DNA of 18,492 bases, taken from Desulfocapsa sp. Lineage in GTDB: Bacteria; Desulfobacterota; Desulfobulbia; Desulfobulbales; Desulfocapsaceae. This document shows, one piece after another, positions 1 through 6,750 of the stretch (the first letter of the stretch is position 1; each line of letters begins with the position of its first letter). The notes beneath the pieces are model-generated. The model did no database searches. It saw only the letters and a list, made by a program, of their open reading frames with translations, and was not told where the DNA came from. A program made the position numbers and the translations under genes. The DNA lies in NCBI GenBank assembly GCA_029934915.1, contig JAOZLI010000021.1, positions 1 through 18,492 of the forward strand, in the 5' to 3' direction.

Positions 1-42
1 CCCAATATACGTTCTTACGAACCATAGAAACATAGGTACACG

Positions 43-1335
43 ATGTCAAATAAACATGCAACACTGACCATAGAAGATAAGAGTTATAAACTCCCCATCA
101 TTCACGGGACTGAAGGCGACAAAGCCGTTGATATAAGAAGCCTCCGAAAAGAGTCCGGTTACATCACACTGGATTCCGGCTATATGAACACCGGTTCCTG
201 CCAATCTGATATCACCTTCCTTGATGGTGAGCAAGGTATTCTCAACTACCGGGGTTACGCCATCGAACAGTTGGCCGAGAATTGCTCTTTCATCGAAGTT
301 GCCTATCTGGTCCTTATCGGTGAGTTGCCAACGAGAACACAGTTAAATGATTTTCGGGAACAGCTATCCCGTTTTGCCCTGATTCACGAGGACATGATCC
401 ACTTCTTCGATCATTTCCCACCAAATGCGTCTCCCATGTCCATCCTCTCCACCATGGTCAACACGCTAAACAATTTCTACCCGGAAATGACAGGCGATAC
501 AGACGAAGAACTTCTGGTTGTAGCAGCGCGACTGCTCTCTAAAATCAGAACGATTGCTGCATTTTCCTATAAAAAATCGGTGGGACATCCATTGATCTAT
601 CCCCGCTACGACCTTTCATACTGCGGAAATTTTCTCAACATGATGTTTGACAAACCGGTAAAACCCTATGTCGTTCATCCGGAAGTTGTGGCAACCCTTA
701 ACAAACTGCTTATCCTTCATGCCGACCACGAACAAAACTGTTCCACCTCCACTGTCCGTCTGGTTGGAAGCGCAGGGGTCAATCTCTACACTTCTATTTC
801 TGCAGGAGTCAGCGCCCTCTGGGGACCACTGCACGGTGGAGCAAATACTGCTGTAATCGAGATGCTTGAAGGCATCCAACGCGATAATAACGATTTCCAG
901 AAATACATAGATAAAGCCAAGGATCCCAATGACCGCTTTCGCCTCTCCGGCTTTGGCCACAGGGTATACAAGACCTTTGACCCGCGGGCAACAATCATTA
1001 AGCAGGCCTGTTCCAAGACCCTGGAGGCCTTACAGGTAGAGGACCCACTCCTTAACATTGCGATGGAACTTGAAAAAATTGTTAGAAATGATGATTATTT
1101 TGTCAGCCGCAACCTCTATCCAAATGTCGATTTTTATTCAGGAATTATTTACCGGGCCATGGGAATACCCACCAACATGTTCACGGTGATGTTTGCCATG
1201 GGCAGACTCCCAGGTTGGATTTCTCATTGGAATGAGATGATGCAGGATAGCGGGGATCGACGTATTGGTCGGCCAAGGCAGGTGTACCAAGGAGCGAAGA
1301 AGCGGGATTTTGTTCCTCTTCATGAACGAGAGTAG
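43..1335 (+). CDS. gltA: Citrate synthase, hexameric type
   Basis: Condenses oxaloacetate and acetyl-CoA into citrate in the cytoplasm, the entry step of the TCA cycle. The 430 residues are close to the length of the hexameric enzyme of E. coli (about 427). The catalytic residues are visible: H264 in GPLHGGAN, H306 in GFGHRVYKTFDPR and D363 in NVDFYSG, at nearly the E. coli numbering (264, 305, 362). The extra N-terminal domain (about residues 1-60) is characteristic of the type that NADH can inhibit; whether this one is inhibited cannot be read from the sequence. ATG start, with a short AGGT at 34-37 as ribosome site. Only 42 bases lie upstream, so the promoter may be outside the window. The gene converges on polA, and the two 3' ends share a hairpin. 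Confidence 0.96.
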   Translation: MSNKHATLTIEDKSYKLPIIHGTEGDKAVDIRSLRKESGYITLDSGYMNTGSCQSDITFLDGEQGILNYRGYAIEQLAENCSFIEVAYLVLIGELPTRTQLNDFREQLSRFALIHEDMIHFFDHFPPNASPMSILSTMVNTLNNFYPEMTGDTDEELLVVAARLLSKIRTIAAFSYKKSVGHPLIYPRYDLSYCGNFLNMMFDKPVKPYVVHPEVVATLNKLLILHADHEQNCSTSTVRLVGSAGVNLYTSISAGVSALWGPLHGGANTAVIEMLEGIQRDNNDFQKYIDKAKDPNDRFRLSGFGHRVYKTFDPRATIIKQACSKTLEALQVEDPLLNIAMELEKIVRNDDYFVSRNLYPNVDFYSGIIYRAMGIPTNMFTVMFAMGRLPGWISHWNEMMQDSGDRRIGRPRQVYQGAKKRDFVPLHERE

Positions 1336-1339
1336 AGTT

Positions 1340-1440
1340 AAAAGAGAATATCGAATGTCGAACAAGGAATGTCGAATGTCGAAGTGCTTTTACTTCTGCG
1401 GTTCGATGTTTCCTATTCGACATTCTTCAGTTCTCTTTTT
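1340..1440. terminator. Bidirectional hairpin between gltA and polA
   Basis: AAAAGAGAA (1340-1348) pairs with TTCTCTTTT (1431-1439), and further in GAATGTCGAA (1353-1362) pairs with TTCGACATTC (1416-1425). A T tract follows on the plus strand at 1436-1440, and the A tract at 1340-1343 gives U residues on the minus strand. The hairpin can therefore end both gltA and polA transcripts. The polA stop codon (1439-1441) sits at its edge. Confidence 0.7.
1353..1425. repeat. Palindromic GAATGTCGAA repeat (REP-like)
   Basis: The two outer arms, each about 24 bases (1353-1376 and 1402-1425), match at 19 of 24 positions as an inverted repeat, and most mismatches can form G-U pairs. A small hairpin GAAGT/ACTTC (1381-1396) sits near the tip. 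The core GAATGTCGAA recurs at 6541-6550, so the unit is dispersed rather than unique to this gap. Confidence 0.65.
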
Positions 1441-4111
1441 ATCCTTTCGCCAGACTTTTCCCTACCTCAAAATTAACCACTAGCGGGACATCCAACGCCA
1501 GCGCTTCTTCCATCGCTACTTTCACCACTTTTTTAGTTTCTTCCATTTCCTCGTCGGGCAATTCAAAAACCAGTTCGTCATGAATCTGTAGCAGTAACCT
1601 TGCTGAGAGATTCGCCTGTTTCAATGCGGGAACGACCTTGATCATCGCAAGCTTAATAATATCTGCCGCAGTGCCTTGAATTGGCGTATTTATAGCCGTA
1701 CGCTCGGCGAACTCACGTCTGTTTTTGTTTTTCACATTTATCTCAGGTAGCATTCGCCTGCGCCCAAGTAGTGTTGTTACATAGCCATCCTTTCCAGCCT
1801 GTTCCACGATGGATTTCATAAATTCCTGCACACCACCATAGAGGTTGAAATACTTCTCTATAAAACGAGCAGCCTCCTTCCTGCTAATATTCAGCTGATT
1901 GGAAAGTCCAAAGGCGGACATGCCATATACAATTCCAAAATTGATGGATTTAGCAACTCGTCGCATCTCAGAAGTAAGCAGTAAAGGAGAAACTGCAAAC
2001 AATTCTGCGGCCGTCCTGGCATGGATATCATCCCCGTTTCGGAATGCATTAAGTAAAGCTGTATCCTGCGAATAGTGGGCAAGCACCCGAAGGTCAATCT
2101 GTGAATAATCAGCAGAAAGAAACGTCAGACCTTTTCGTGGAATAAAAGCACCACGGATACGATTTCCTTCTTCTGTACGAATGGGAATATTCTGCATATT
2201 GGGATTACTGGAAGAAAGCCTTCCCGTTGCGGTCACCGTCTGATTAAACGACGTATACACCCGACCACTTTCTGGATGTATCAATTTCTTCAATTTCAAA
2301 ACATAGGTTGACTGCAGCTTGGCCAAAACCCGATAACGCATGATCTTAGCGGGAATTTCATGTTTCAATGCCAGCTTTTCCAAAACCTTCATATCCGTGG
2401 AATATCCAGTCTTGGTTTTACGGCCGTGGGGCAGCTCCAGTTCTTCAAAGAGCAGCACACCAAGCTGCTTGGGAGATTTTATATTAAAGCTATATCCGGC
2501 AAGTTTATAAATCTCCTCTTCCAAAGCATCAAGTTCTTGCTGAAATTCTTCCTCAAGCTGCTCAAGCACCTCCATGGAAACAGTGATGCCGGCGAGCTCC
2601 ATCTCGGCAAGAATTGGGATCAACGGGGTTTCCACATCTCTGAAAAGAGCGTACTCCTCCAGATCCTCAAGCTGCTTTTGATACTCCTGCCAAAGCAACA
2701 ACGCGCCAAAAACATCTTCACAGCTGTATTTACAGGCATCTTCTATGCCCACATAGGCAAAACACTTTTCCCGTTTTGGATCTTCGACAACCTGATCAAA
2801 GGCGGTGAGCTCATAGCCCTGCTCAAGACATAACTCATCAAGCTTTAACGATCTGCCACCAGACTTTATAAGATAGGCTGCGATCATAGAATCGTACAGT
2901 GGGCCAGCCATGGTGAGATTGCAGGCTGCTTGCAACACGGAATAATCATACTTGATATTATGACCAAGTTTTGGCAGCGTGGTGGATTGCAAAAATGGTT
3001 TCAGAGCATCTAACACCATCGGCTCGGAAAGTTGTCCGTCCTGAAGACTATCGTCTTCCTGGCAATGGCCAACGGGGATATACCAGGCAGACTCAAGATC
3101 TGTACAAATGGATATTCCCACCAGCGACGCCTGAGCGGCATCAAGAGATGTGGTTTCCGTATCAATAACCACGAGCGATGTCTTTTCTAAATGCTCAACA
3201 AGATTCTGCAAGGCACCTTCACTCTGTACAAGTTGAAAACCATCCGTTGGAACAGTTTTGCTTTTTATCTCTTTCGTAACCATGGATTTGAATCCAAGGC
3301 GTTGATACAGATCCTGCAGTTTTTCTACATCGCCCTCTTGAAACTGATAGCCTGAGAGCTCTGATGGAACTTCTGCATCATATTTAAGGCGGATAAGATC
3401 CCTTGAAAGAAAGGCAGCATCTTTATTCTCCGCAAGCCGTTCTTTCATCTTTGATTTCTTCATCCCTTCAAGGGCTTCATACACCCCTTCAAGAGTCTTA
3501 TGCTCATTGATCAACTTCTCGGCAGTTTTAGGCCCAATACCAGGAACCCCAGGAACATTATCAGAACTGTCCCCCATTAAAGAATAACAATCCAGAAGTT
3601 GCTCCGGTTTGACATTATACTTTTCCTCCACAGCCGCAATATCCATGATCTTATTCTTCATGGGATCCCACATTACGGTGGTCTCATCAACAAGCTGTAG
3701 AAGGTCCTTATCACCTGATACCACAATAACCTTATGCCCCGCCTCCGAAAGTACTTTGGCAGCAGACGCAATAATATCATCAGCCTCAATACCCTGCGTT
3801 TCAAAACAGGGGATATTCATGGCATGAACCAGTTCTTTAATATAGGGAATTTGAACGGCAAGATCTTCAGGCATGGGTGGGCGATTGGCCTTGTAGTCAG
3901 CATAGAGTTCATGCCGAAACACCGGCCCCCTCATATCCCAGGCCACAGCCAGATATTCCGGTTTTTTTTCCTTTAACATCCTCTTCAGAATATTTAGGAA
4001 TCCGAACACTGCATGGGTGGGCATGCCTTCACTATTGGTCAGTGGAGCAACAGCATGATAAGCACGGTAAATATAGGCACTTCCATCAACAAGATATACT
4101 TCTGCGGTCAC
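1439..4111 (-). CDS. polA: DNA polymerase I with 5'-3' and 3'-5' exonuclease domains
   Basis: Repairs DNA and removes Okazaki primers. I start it at the GTG at 4109-4111 (890 residues) because GAGG lies 6 bases before it; a TTG four codons upstream has no ribosome site. Residues 1-290 form the 5' nuclease, with acidic residues D9, D59, D111, D112, D134, D136, D181 and D184. Residues about 305-490 form the proofreading domain with intact motifs DTET (D317, E319), NIKYD (D389) and YSCED (Y462, D466), so it should be active. The polymerase follows, with motif A SADYSQ (D668), motif B RRVAKSINFG (K721) and motif C QIHDE (D845, E846). All three activities look intact. It has no operon partner: nadA lies upstream on the same strand but is separated by repeats. 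Confidence 0.97.
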   Translation of the reverse strand: MTAEVYLVDGSAYIYRAYHAVAPLTNSEGMPTHAVFGFLNILKRMLKEKKPEYLAVAWDMRGPVFRHELYADYKANRPPMPEDLAVQIPYIKELVHAMNIPCFETQGIEADDIIASAAKVLSEAGHKVIVVSGDKDLLQLVDETTVMWDPMKNKIMDIAAVEEKYNVKPEQLLDCYSLMGDSSDNVPGVPGIGPKTAEKLINEHKTLEGVYEALEGMKKSKMKERLAENKDAAFLSRDLIRLKYDAEVPSELSGYQFQEGDVEKLQDLYQRLGFKSMVTKEIKSKTVPTDGFQLVQSEGALQNLVEHLEKTSLVVIDTETTSLDAAQASLVGISICTDLESAWYIPVGHCQEDDSLQDGQLSEPMVLDALKPFLQSTTLPKLGHNIKYDYSVLQAACNLTMAGPLYDSMIAAYLIKSGGRSLKLDELCLEQGYELTAFDQVVEDPKREKCFAYVGIEDACKYSCEDVFGALLLWQEYQKQLEDLEEYALFRDVETPLIPILAEMELAGITVSMEVLEQLEEEFQQELDALEEEIYKLAGYSFNIKSPKQLGVLLFEELELPHGRKTKTGYSTDMKVLEKLALKHEIPAKIMRYRVLAKLQSTYVLKLKKLIHPESGRVYTSFNQTVTATGRLSSSNPNMQNIPIRTEEGNRIRGAFIPRKGLTFLSADYSQIDLRVLAHYSQDTALLNAFRNGDDIHARTAAELFAVSPLLLTSEMRRVAKSINFGIVYGMSAFGLSNQLNISRKEAARFIEKYFNLYGGVQEFMKSIVEQAGKDGYVTTLLGRRRMLPEINVKNKNRREFAERTAINTPIQGTAADIIKLAMIKVVPALKQANLSARLLLQIHDELVFELPDEEMEETKKVVKVAMEEALALDVPLVVNFEVGKSLAKG

Positions 4112-4117
4112 GTTTTT

Positions 4118-4121
4118 CCTC
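4118..4121 (-). promoter_or_regulatory. Ribosome binding site deciding the polA start
   Basis: On the minus strand GAGG lies 6 bases before the GTG at 4111-4109. The upstream in-frame TTG at 4123 overlaps this site and has nothing like a Shine-Dalgarno sequence before it, so GTG is preferred. Confidence 0.7.
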
Positions 4122-4193
4122 AATTTTTAGGGGATCTATTTCTTTGTCGTTAACTCTGAATAAAATGTAAGGAACATCAATATCATCGAAAAT

Positions 4194-4220
4194 GTTGGGT
4201 TTCGCTACACTCTACCCAAC
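4194..4220. repeat. GTTGGGT/ACCCAAC hairpin repeat
   Basis: GTTGGGT (4194-4200) and ACCCAAC (4214-4220) form a perfect 7 bp stem around TTCGCTACACTCT, followed by CTACCCAAGTACGGGTG. This wording resembles short repeats I recall from many proteobacterial genomes. Only one copy is in this window, so its repeat status is inferred. Confidence 0.5.
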
Positions 4221-4239
4221 CTACCCAAGTACGGGTGCG

Positions 4240-4267
4240 ACTATAAAACAGGATTAGGAGCAAGCAA
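4240..4267 (-). promoter_or_regulatory. Possible polA promoter
   Basis: On the minus strand TTGCTT (4267-4262), a 16-base spacer and TATAGT (4245-4240) resemble a sigma-70 promoter facing polA. The transcript would run through the GTTGGGT hairpin before reaching polA. The -35 box is poor, so this is tentative. Confidence 0.3.
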
Positions 4268-4279
4268 GAGGGTTTAAGG

Positions 4280-4442
4280 GCTGCTCCAGGGAGCGTCATT
4301 CTGGAAATTTCGTAGATTCTCTTAGTGAAGCGGAGCCATGAAAAATACGACTGTCTGAGTGAGGAACGAACGAGTTTCGTATTTTTGGCGAAGCAAACTT
4401 AGAGAATCACGAAATTTACAGTTAAAGCGGACTGGAGCAACG
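4280..4442. repeat. Large imperfect palindrome between nadA and polA
   Basis: Nested inverted arms centre near 4362. They are TGCTCCAG/CTGGAGCA (about 4282-4289 and 4432-4439), AAATTTCGT with GATTCTCT against AGAGAATC with ACGAAATTT (4306-4322 and 4400-4417), and AAAAATACGA/TCGTATTTTT (4341-4350 and 4377-4386). The 26-base tip carries CTGTCTGAGTGAGG and GAACGAACGAG. The design is that of a REP or MITE element. No transposase is present, and open frames across it are by-products of the palindrome. It fills most of the 355 bp gap, which holds no gene. Confidence 0.65.
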
Positions 4443-4466
4443 CTTATAAATTTCTATAACAAAAGA

Positions 4467-5564
4467 CTATATAGCCAACATCTGCTCCAACGACTTAGCG
4501 GCCGAAACAGCAATTTCAGGAGCAACAGTTATTTGATTTTTCACCTTCCCATCAGCGAGATTATCAAGCAGCCAAAGCAAGTACACAGGCTGGTTACAAT
4601 CCATGGTTGTACACTGGCAAACCGTGGGGGCAAGAAGATTAATGTCTTTATCAGGATGCTGCCGTGCCAGGCGTTCCACGAGATTTATTTCCGTACCGAT
4701 AGCCCACTTGCTTCCAGGCTTTGATTCATTAACAGCTGCAATAATTGCCTCAGTGGATCCATACTGATCTGCAATACTCACCACATCCTGAGGACATTCG
4801 GGATGCACAATTATATTGATCTCAGGTTCCAGAATTTTCCATTTACGAATATGCTCTGGCAAAAAACGCATATGAACTTCACAATATCCATCCCAAAGCA
4901 GAATTCTCGCCTGCTGCAGGGCTTCCACTGAATGCCCACCAAGCACTTCTCCACGTCGCCAGAGCAACACCTGCTCATCAGAAACTCCAAGCGCTGAAGC
5001 AGAATTTCTCCCTAAATGTTCATCTGGGAAAAAGAACACTTTTTCACCTTTATTCAAGGCCCACTGCAGAACCTTCTCGCCATTGGACGAGGTACAGACA
5101 GAACCTTCACGCTCTCCGACAAAGGCCTTGATGGCAGCAGATGAATTCACATAGGTAACTGGTACCATATCCTTTTCATCTTTCATGATACCCGCCAACA
5201 TCAACTCTTTATAGGCCTGGGTTACAGCACCTGCGGTTGCCATATCTGCCATTGGGCAACCGGCATGCAAATGGGGCAACAGCACTTTTTGATGACTTGC
5301 AGCAAGAATATCAGCGGCTTCTGCCATAAAATGGACACCGCAAAAAACCAAGAACTCACGATCTGATATTTTGGCGGCCTCACGGGAAAGTTTCAATGAA
5401 TCCCCAGCAAGATCAGCAAACTGAAACAGATCCTGATGCTGATAATGATGGCAGAGAATCAACAGCTTATCTGCAAGTTCTTTTTTTCGCGCACTAATCC
5501 TTTCCAGAACTTCGTCTCTGTTCAGTCTGTAATAGTCTACTCCAAGATCCTGCTGAATTAGCAT
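4467..5564 (-). CDS. nadA: Quinolinate synthase
   Basis: Condenses iminoaspartate with dihydroxyacetone phosphate to quinolinate, the second step of de novo NAD synthesis; it needs an oxygen-sensitive [4Fe-4S] cluster. The 365 residues show the three family repeats and the cluster cysteines C103 (HAGCPMAD), C257 (VHPECPQD) and one of C316/C318 in the TVCQCTTMDC run. Length and cysteine spacing look more like the longer Bacillus-type NadA than the shorter kind. Start: ATG at 5562-5564 with GAGGAG 7 bases upstream. Its usual partners nadB and nadC are not nearby, so it stands alone here. A dyad upstream (5602-5619) could be an operator. Confidence 0.95.
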   Translation of the reverse strand: MLIQQDLGVDYYRLNRDEVLERISARKKELADKLLILCHHYQHQDLFQFADLAGDSLKLSREAAKISDREFLVFCGVHFMAEAADILAASHQKVLLPHLHAGCPMADMATAGAVTQAYKELMLAGIMKDEKDMVPVTYVNSSAAIKAFVGEREGSVCTSSNGEKVLQWALNKGEKVFFFPDEHLGRNSASALGVSDEQVLLWRRGEVLGGHSVEALQQARILLWDGYCEVHMRFLPEHIRKWKILEPEINIIVHPECPQDVVSIADQYGSTEAIIAAVNESKPGSKWAIGTEINLVERLARQHPDKDINLLAPTVCQCTTMDCNQPVYLLWLLDNLADGKVKNQITVAPEIAVSAAKSLEQMLAI

Positions 5565-5601
5565 TGCATACTCCTCAATATGGGCTTGTAAATAAAGGGT
5601 A

Positions 5602-5619
5602 CCCTAAGATGTTTTAGGG
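5602..5619. promoter_or_regulatory. Dyad upstream of nadA, possible operator
   Basis: CCCTAA (5602-5607) and TTAGGG (5614-5619) form a perfect 6-base dyad with a 6-base centre, 38 bases before the nadA start. A palindromic GGGTACCC overlaps it at 5598-5605. The position suits a repressor site for NAD regulation, but I do not recognise a known NadR, NrtR or NiaR motif. Confidence 0.3.
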
Positions 5620-5673
5620 AATTAATGGACAAACTTTTACCATTGCCTCAGAATTATGGCAAGATCGATGGAC

Positions 5674-5712
5674 AAAAAAAAGGCTCCATACAGAAAGATC
5701 TGCATGGAGCCT
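5674..5712 (-). terminator. Rho-independent terminator of the HPF/cold-shock gene
   Basis: Read on the minus strand, AGGCTCCATGCAGA pairs with TCTGTATGGAGCCT around a TCTT loop (a 14 bp stem with one G-U pair) and is followed by seven U (A tract at 5674-5680). It starts about 30 bases after the stop codon and isolates this gene from nadA. Confidence 0.9.
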
Positions 5713-5742
5713 GTTACTACTACTTCTATTTTATTTTACTCG

Positions 5743-6279
5743 TCAGCGACCAACACGCACCCAGGAGGCCTGGGGGCCTTTATCGCCACGACTTTCACCG
5801 TACATCACAACATCTCCCTCATTCAGCGAGTCCAAGGAAACATCTTTTAGGGCATTCTCATGAAAGTAAATCTCCCTCGCATCCTGACTCACAATAAATC
5901 CATAGGATTCAAAGGGCGAGACTTTACGAATTACACCCTGACGAGCACCATCCTCGGCGCCTGCATCAAGACCTTTTTTGGTCTGACGCTTTTTCCGTAC
6001 TATTTCTTTTAACTGCAAGGTAAGTACATCAAATGCTTCCACAAGAATAGGGCCGACATTCTCCCCTTTCTTTTTCACAACCACCGTATCATTTGGAACA
6101 GAGGCGATAACTTTAATCTCATAGCCGCCTTCTTTATGACTGGCAGTTCCTTCGATGGAGACACGGAGATGGAGAACAAAACTAGCAAAATGGCGGACGA
6201 GTTTCTCTTTTTCCTCATCAATCTTTTTTTGCCAACCTTTTCGCAACTCTACATTCCGGGCTTCAACCTTCAAATCCAT
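5743..6279 (-). CDS. hpf: Ribosome hibernation factor (HPF/RaiA) fused to a cold-shock domain
   Basis: Likely binds the 30S decoding region and silences or stores ribosomes under stress. The 178 residues split in two. Residues 1-98 read as the S30AE (HPF/RaiA) fold with a lysine-rich second helix. Residues 99-113 are a flexible linker. Residues 114-176 form a cold-shock OB fold, with YGFI at 126-129 in place of RNP1 and IYFHENAL at 137-144 as RNP2. Long HPF proteins usually end in a dimerisation domain, which is absent here; the RNA-binding tail takes its place. Start: ATG with GGAGG 7 bases upstream. It is a single gene with its own promoter, long leader and terminator. The family is clear; the exact ribosomal effect is inferred. 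Confidence 0.9.
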   Translation of the reverse strand: MDLKVEARNVELRKGWQKKIDEEKEKLVRHFASFVLHLRVSIEGTASHKEGGYEIKVIASVPNDTVVVKKKGENVGPILVEAFDVLTLQLKEIVRKKRQTKKGLDAGAEDGARQGVIRKVSPFESYGFIVSQDAREIYFHENALKDVSLDSLNEGDVVMYGESRGDKGPQASWVRVGR

Positions 6280-6301
6280 ACGGTTCCTCCATTAAGCTCC
6301 A

Positions 6302-6328
6302 ATGATGTCCTGAAAAACAGACCATCAT
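6302..6328 (-). promoter_or_regulatory. Leader hairpin before the HPF/cold-shock gene
   Basis: On the minus strand ATGATGGTCTG pairs with CAGGACATCAT around a U5 loop (11-base arms, one mismatch and one G-U pair). It ends 22 bases before the start codon, just ahead of the GGAGG. No U tract follows, so it is not a terminator and may influence translation. Confidence 0.4.
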
Positions 6329-6449
6329 CACCAAACGTACCCGTAGATACGCTCCAATGGCAAGACCCACACTTCCCGGCTACAGGAGGACAGACAAAAA
6401 TCCCTGTGACCGATCATGCAACCGGACAGCAAAAGCATGCCTTTAAATT

Positions 6450-6477
6450 ATTATATGTCTTCTCCAGAGATAATCAA
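6450..6477 (-). promoter_or_regulatory. Sigma-70 promoter of the HPF/cold-shock gene
   Basis: On the minus strand TTGATT (6477-6472), a 16-base spacer and a perfect TATAAT (6455-6450). The expected transcript start near 6443 gives a leader of about 160 bases. The spacer is one base short of ideal. Confidence 0.6.
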
Positions 6478-6532
6478 GAAATCATTTTTTCTTTGCGTCA
6501 GTTTCGCATTGGGGTATAGATAAGACAAAGTA

Positions 6533-6575
6533 AGAATATCGAATGTCGAAGTTTGACAAGCTCGCAAAAAGTAAA
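6533..6575. repeat. Partial copy of the GAATGTCGAA repeat
   Basis: AGAATATCGAATGTCGAAGT (6533-6552) matches the beginning of the element after gltA (from 1344), but the returning arm is missing. It runs into TTGACAAGCTCGCAAAAAGT. This half copy abuts the MITE-like palindrome that follows. Confidence 0.5.
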
Positions 6576-6581
6576 ATTTCA

Positions 6582-6707
6582 GATGGCTAAGTAAAAAACT
6601 TCATATTCGAGGAACGAAAATTTAATGGAATGAGACGTACTTAGGTACGTCGCAGTGACAGTAAATTTGCTGTGACGAAGAAGATGAAGAGTTTTTACGA
6701 CGCCATC
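6582..6707. repeat. MITE-like palindrome upstream of hemH
   Basis: GATGGC (6582-6587) and GCCATC (6702-6707) are the ends of nested inverted arms. GTAAAAA..CTTCAT on the left answers ATGAAGAGTTTTTAC on the right, and AAATTTA (6618-6624) answers TAAATTT. The tip is a perfect 7 bp hairpin, GACGTAC-TTAG-GTACGTC (6634-6651). Twenty bases of its right end recur exactly at 14783-14802. It has no coding capacity. Its right end lies 43 bases before hemH, so it may carry or replace hemH promoter elements. The 471 bp gap 6280-6750 holds only this, the half repeat and the leader and promoter of the previous gene. Confidence 0.7.
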
Positions 6708-6750
6708 AAGTTTTTTATAGCTTATATTATCAATAAACCAGAGAAGATAC

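Noticed and set aside
1340..1440. CRISPR array suggested by repeated GAATGTCGAA units
   Set aside because: The copies are irregular and overlapping, arranged as a palindrome, with no spacers of even length and no cas gene.
4359..4724. Plus-strand frame of 121 codons across the nadA 3' end
   Set aside because: Its first part is the large palindrome read as protein and the rest is antisense to nadA, which is certain.
6320..6409. Minus-strand 29-codon frame starting ATGATCGGTCAC in the HPF leader
   Set aside because: There is no ribosome site and no recognisable protein character. A leader peptide cannot be excluded, but nothing supports it.
6274..6414. Minus-strand stop-to-stop frame in the HPF leader containing CGSCH, a CxxCH heme-like motif
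   Set aside because: It has no ATG, GTG or TTG before the motif and lies in the predicted leader. CxxCH alone is easily met by chance.
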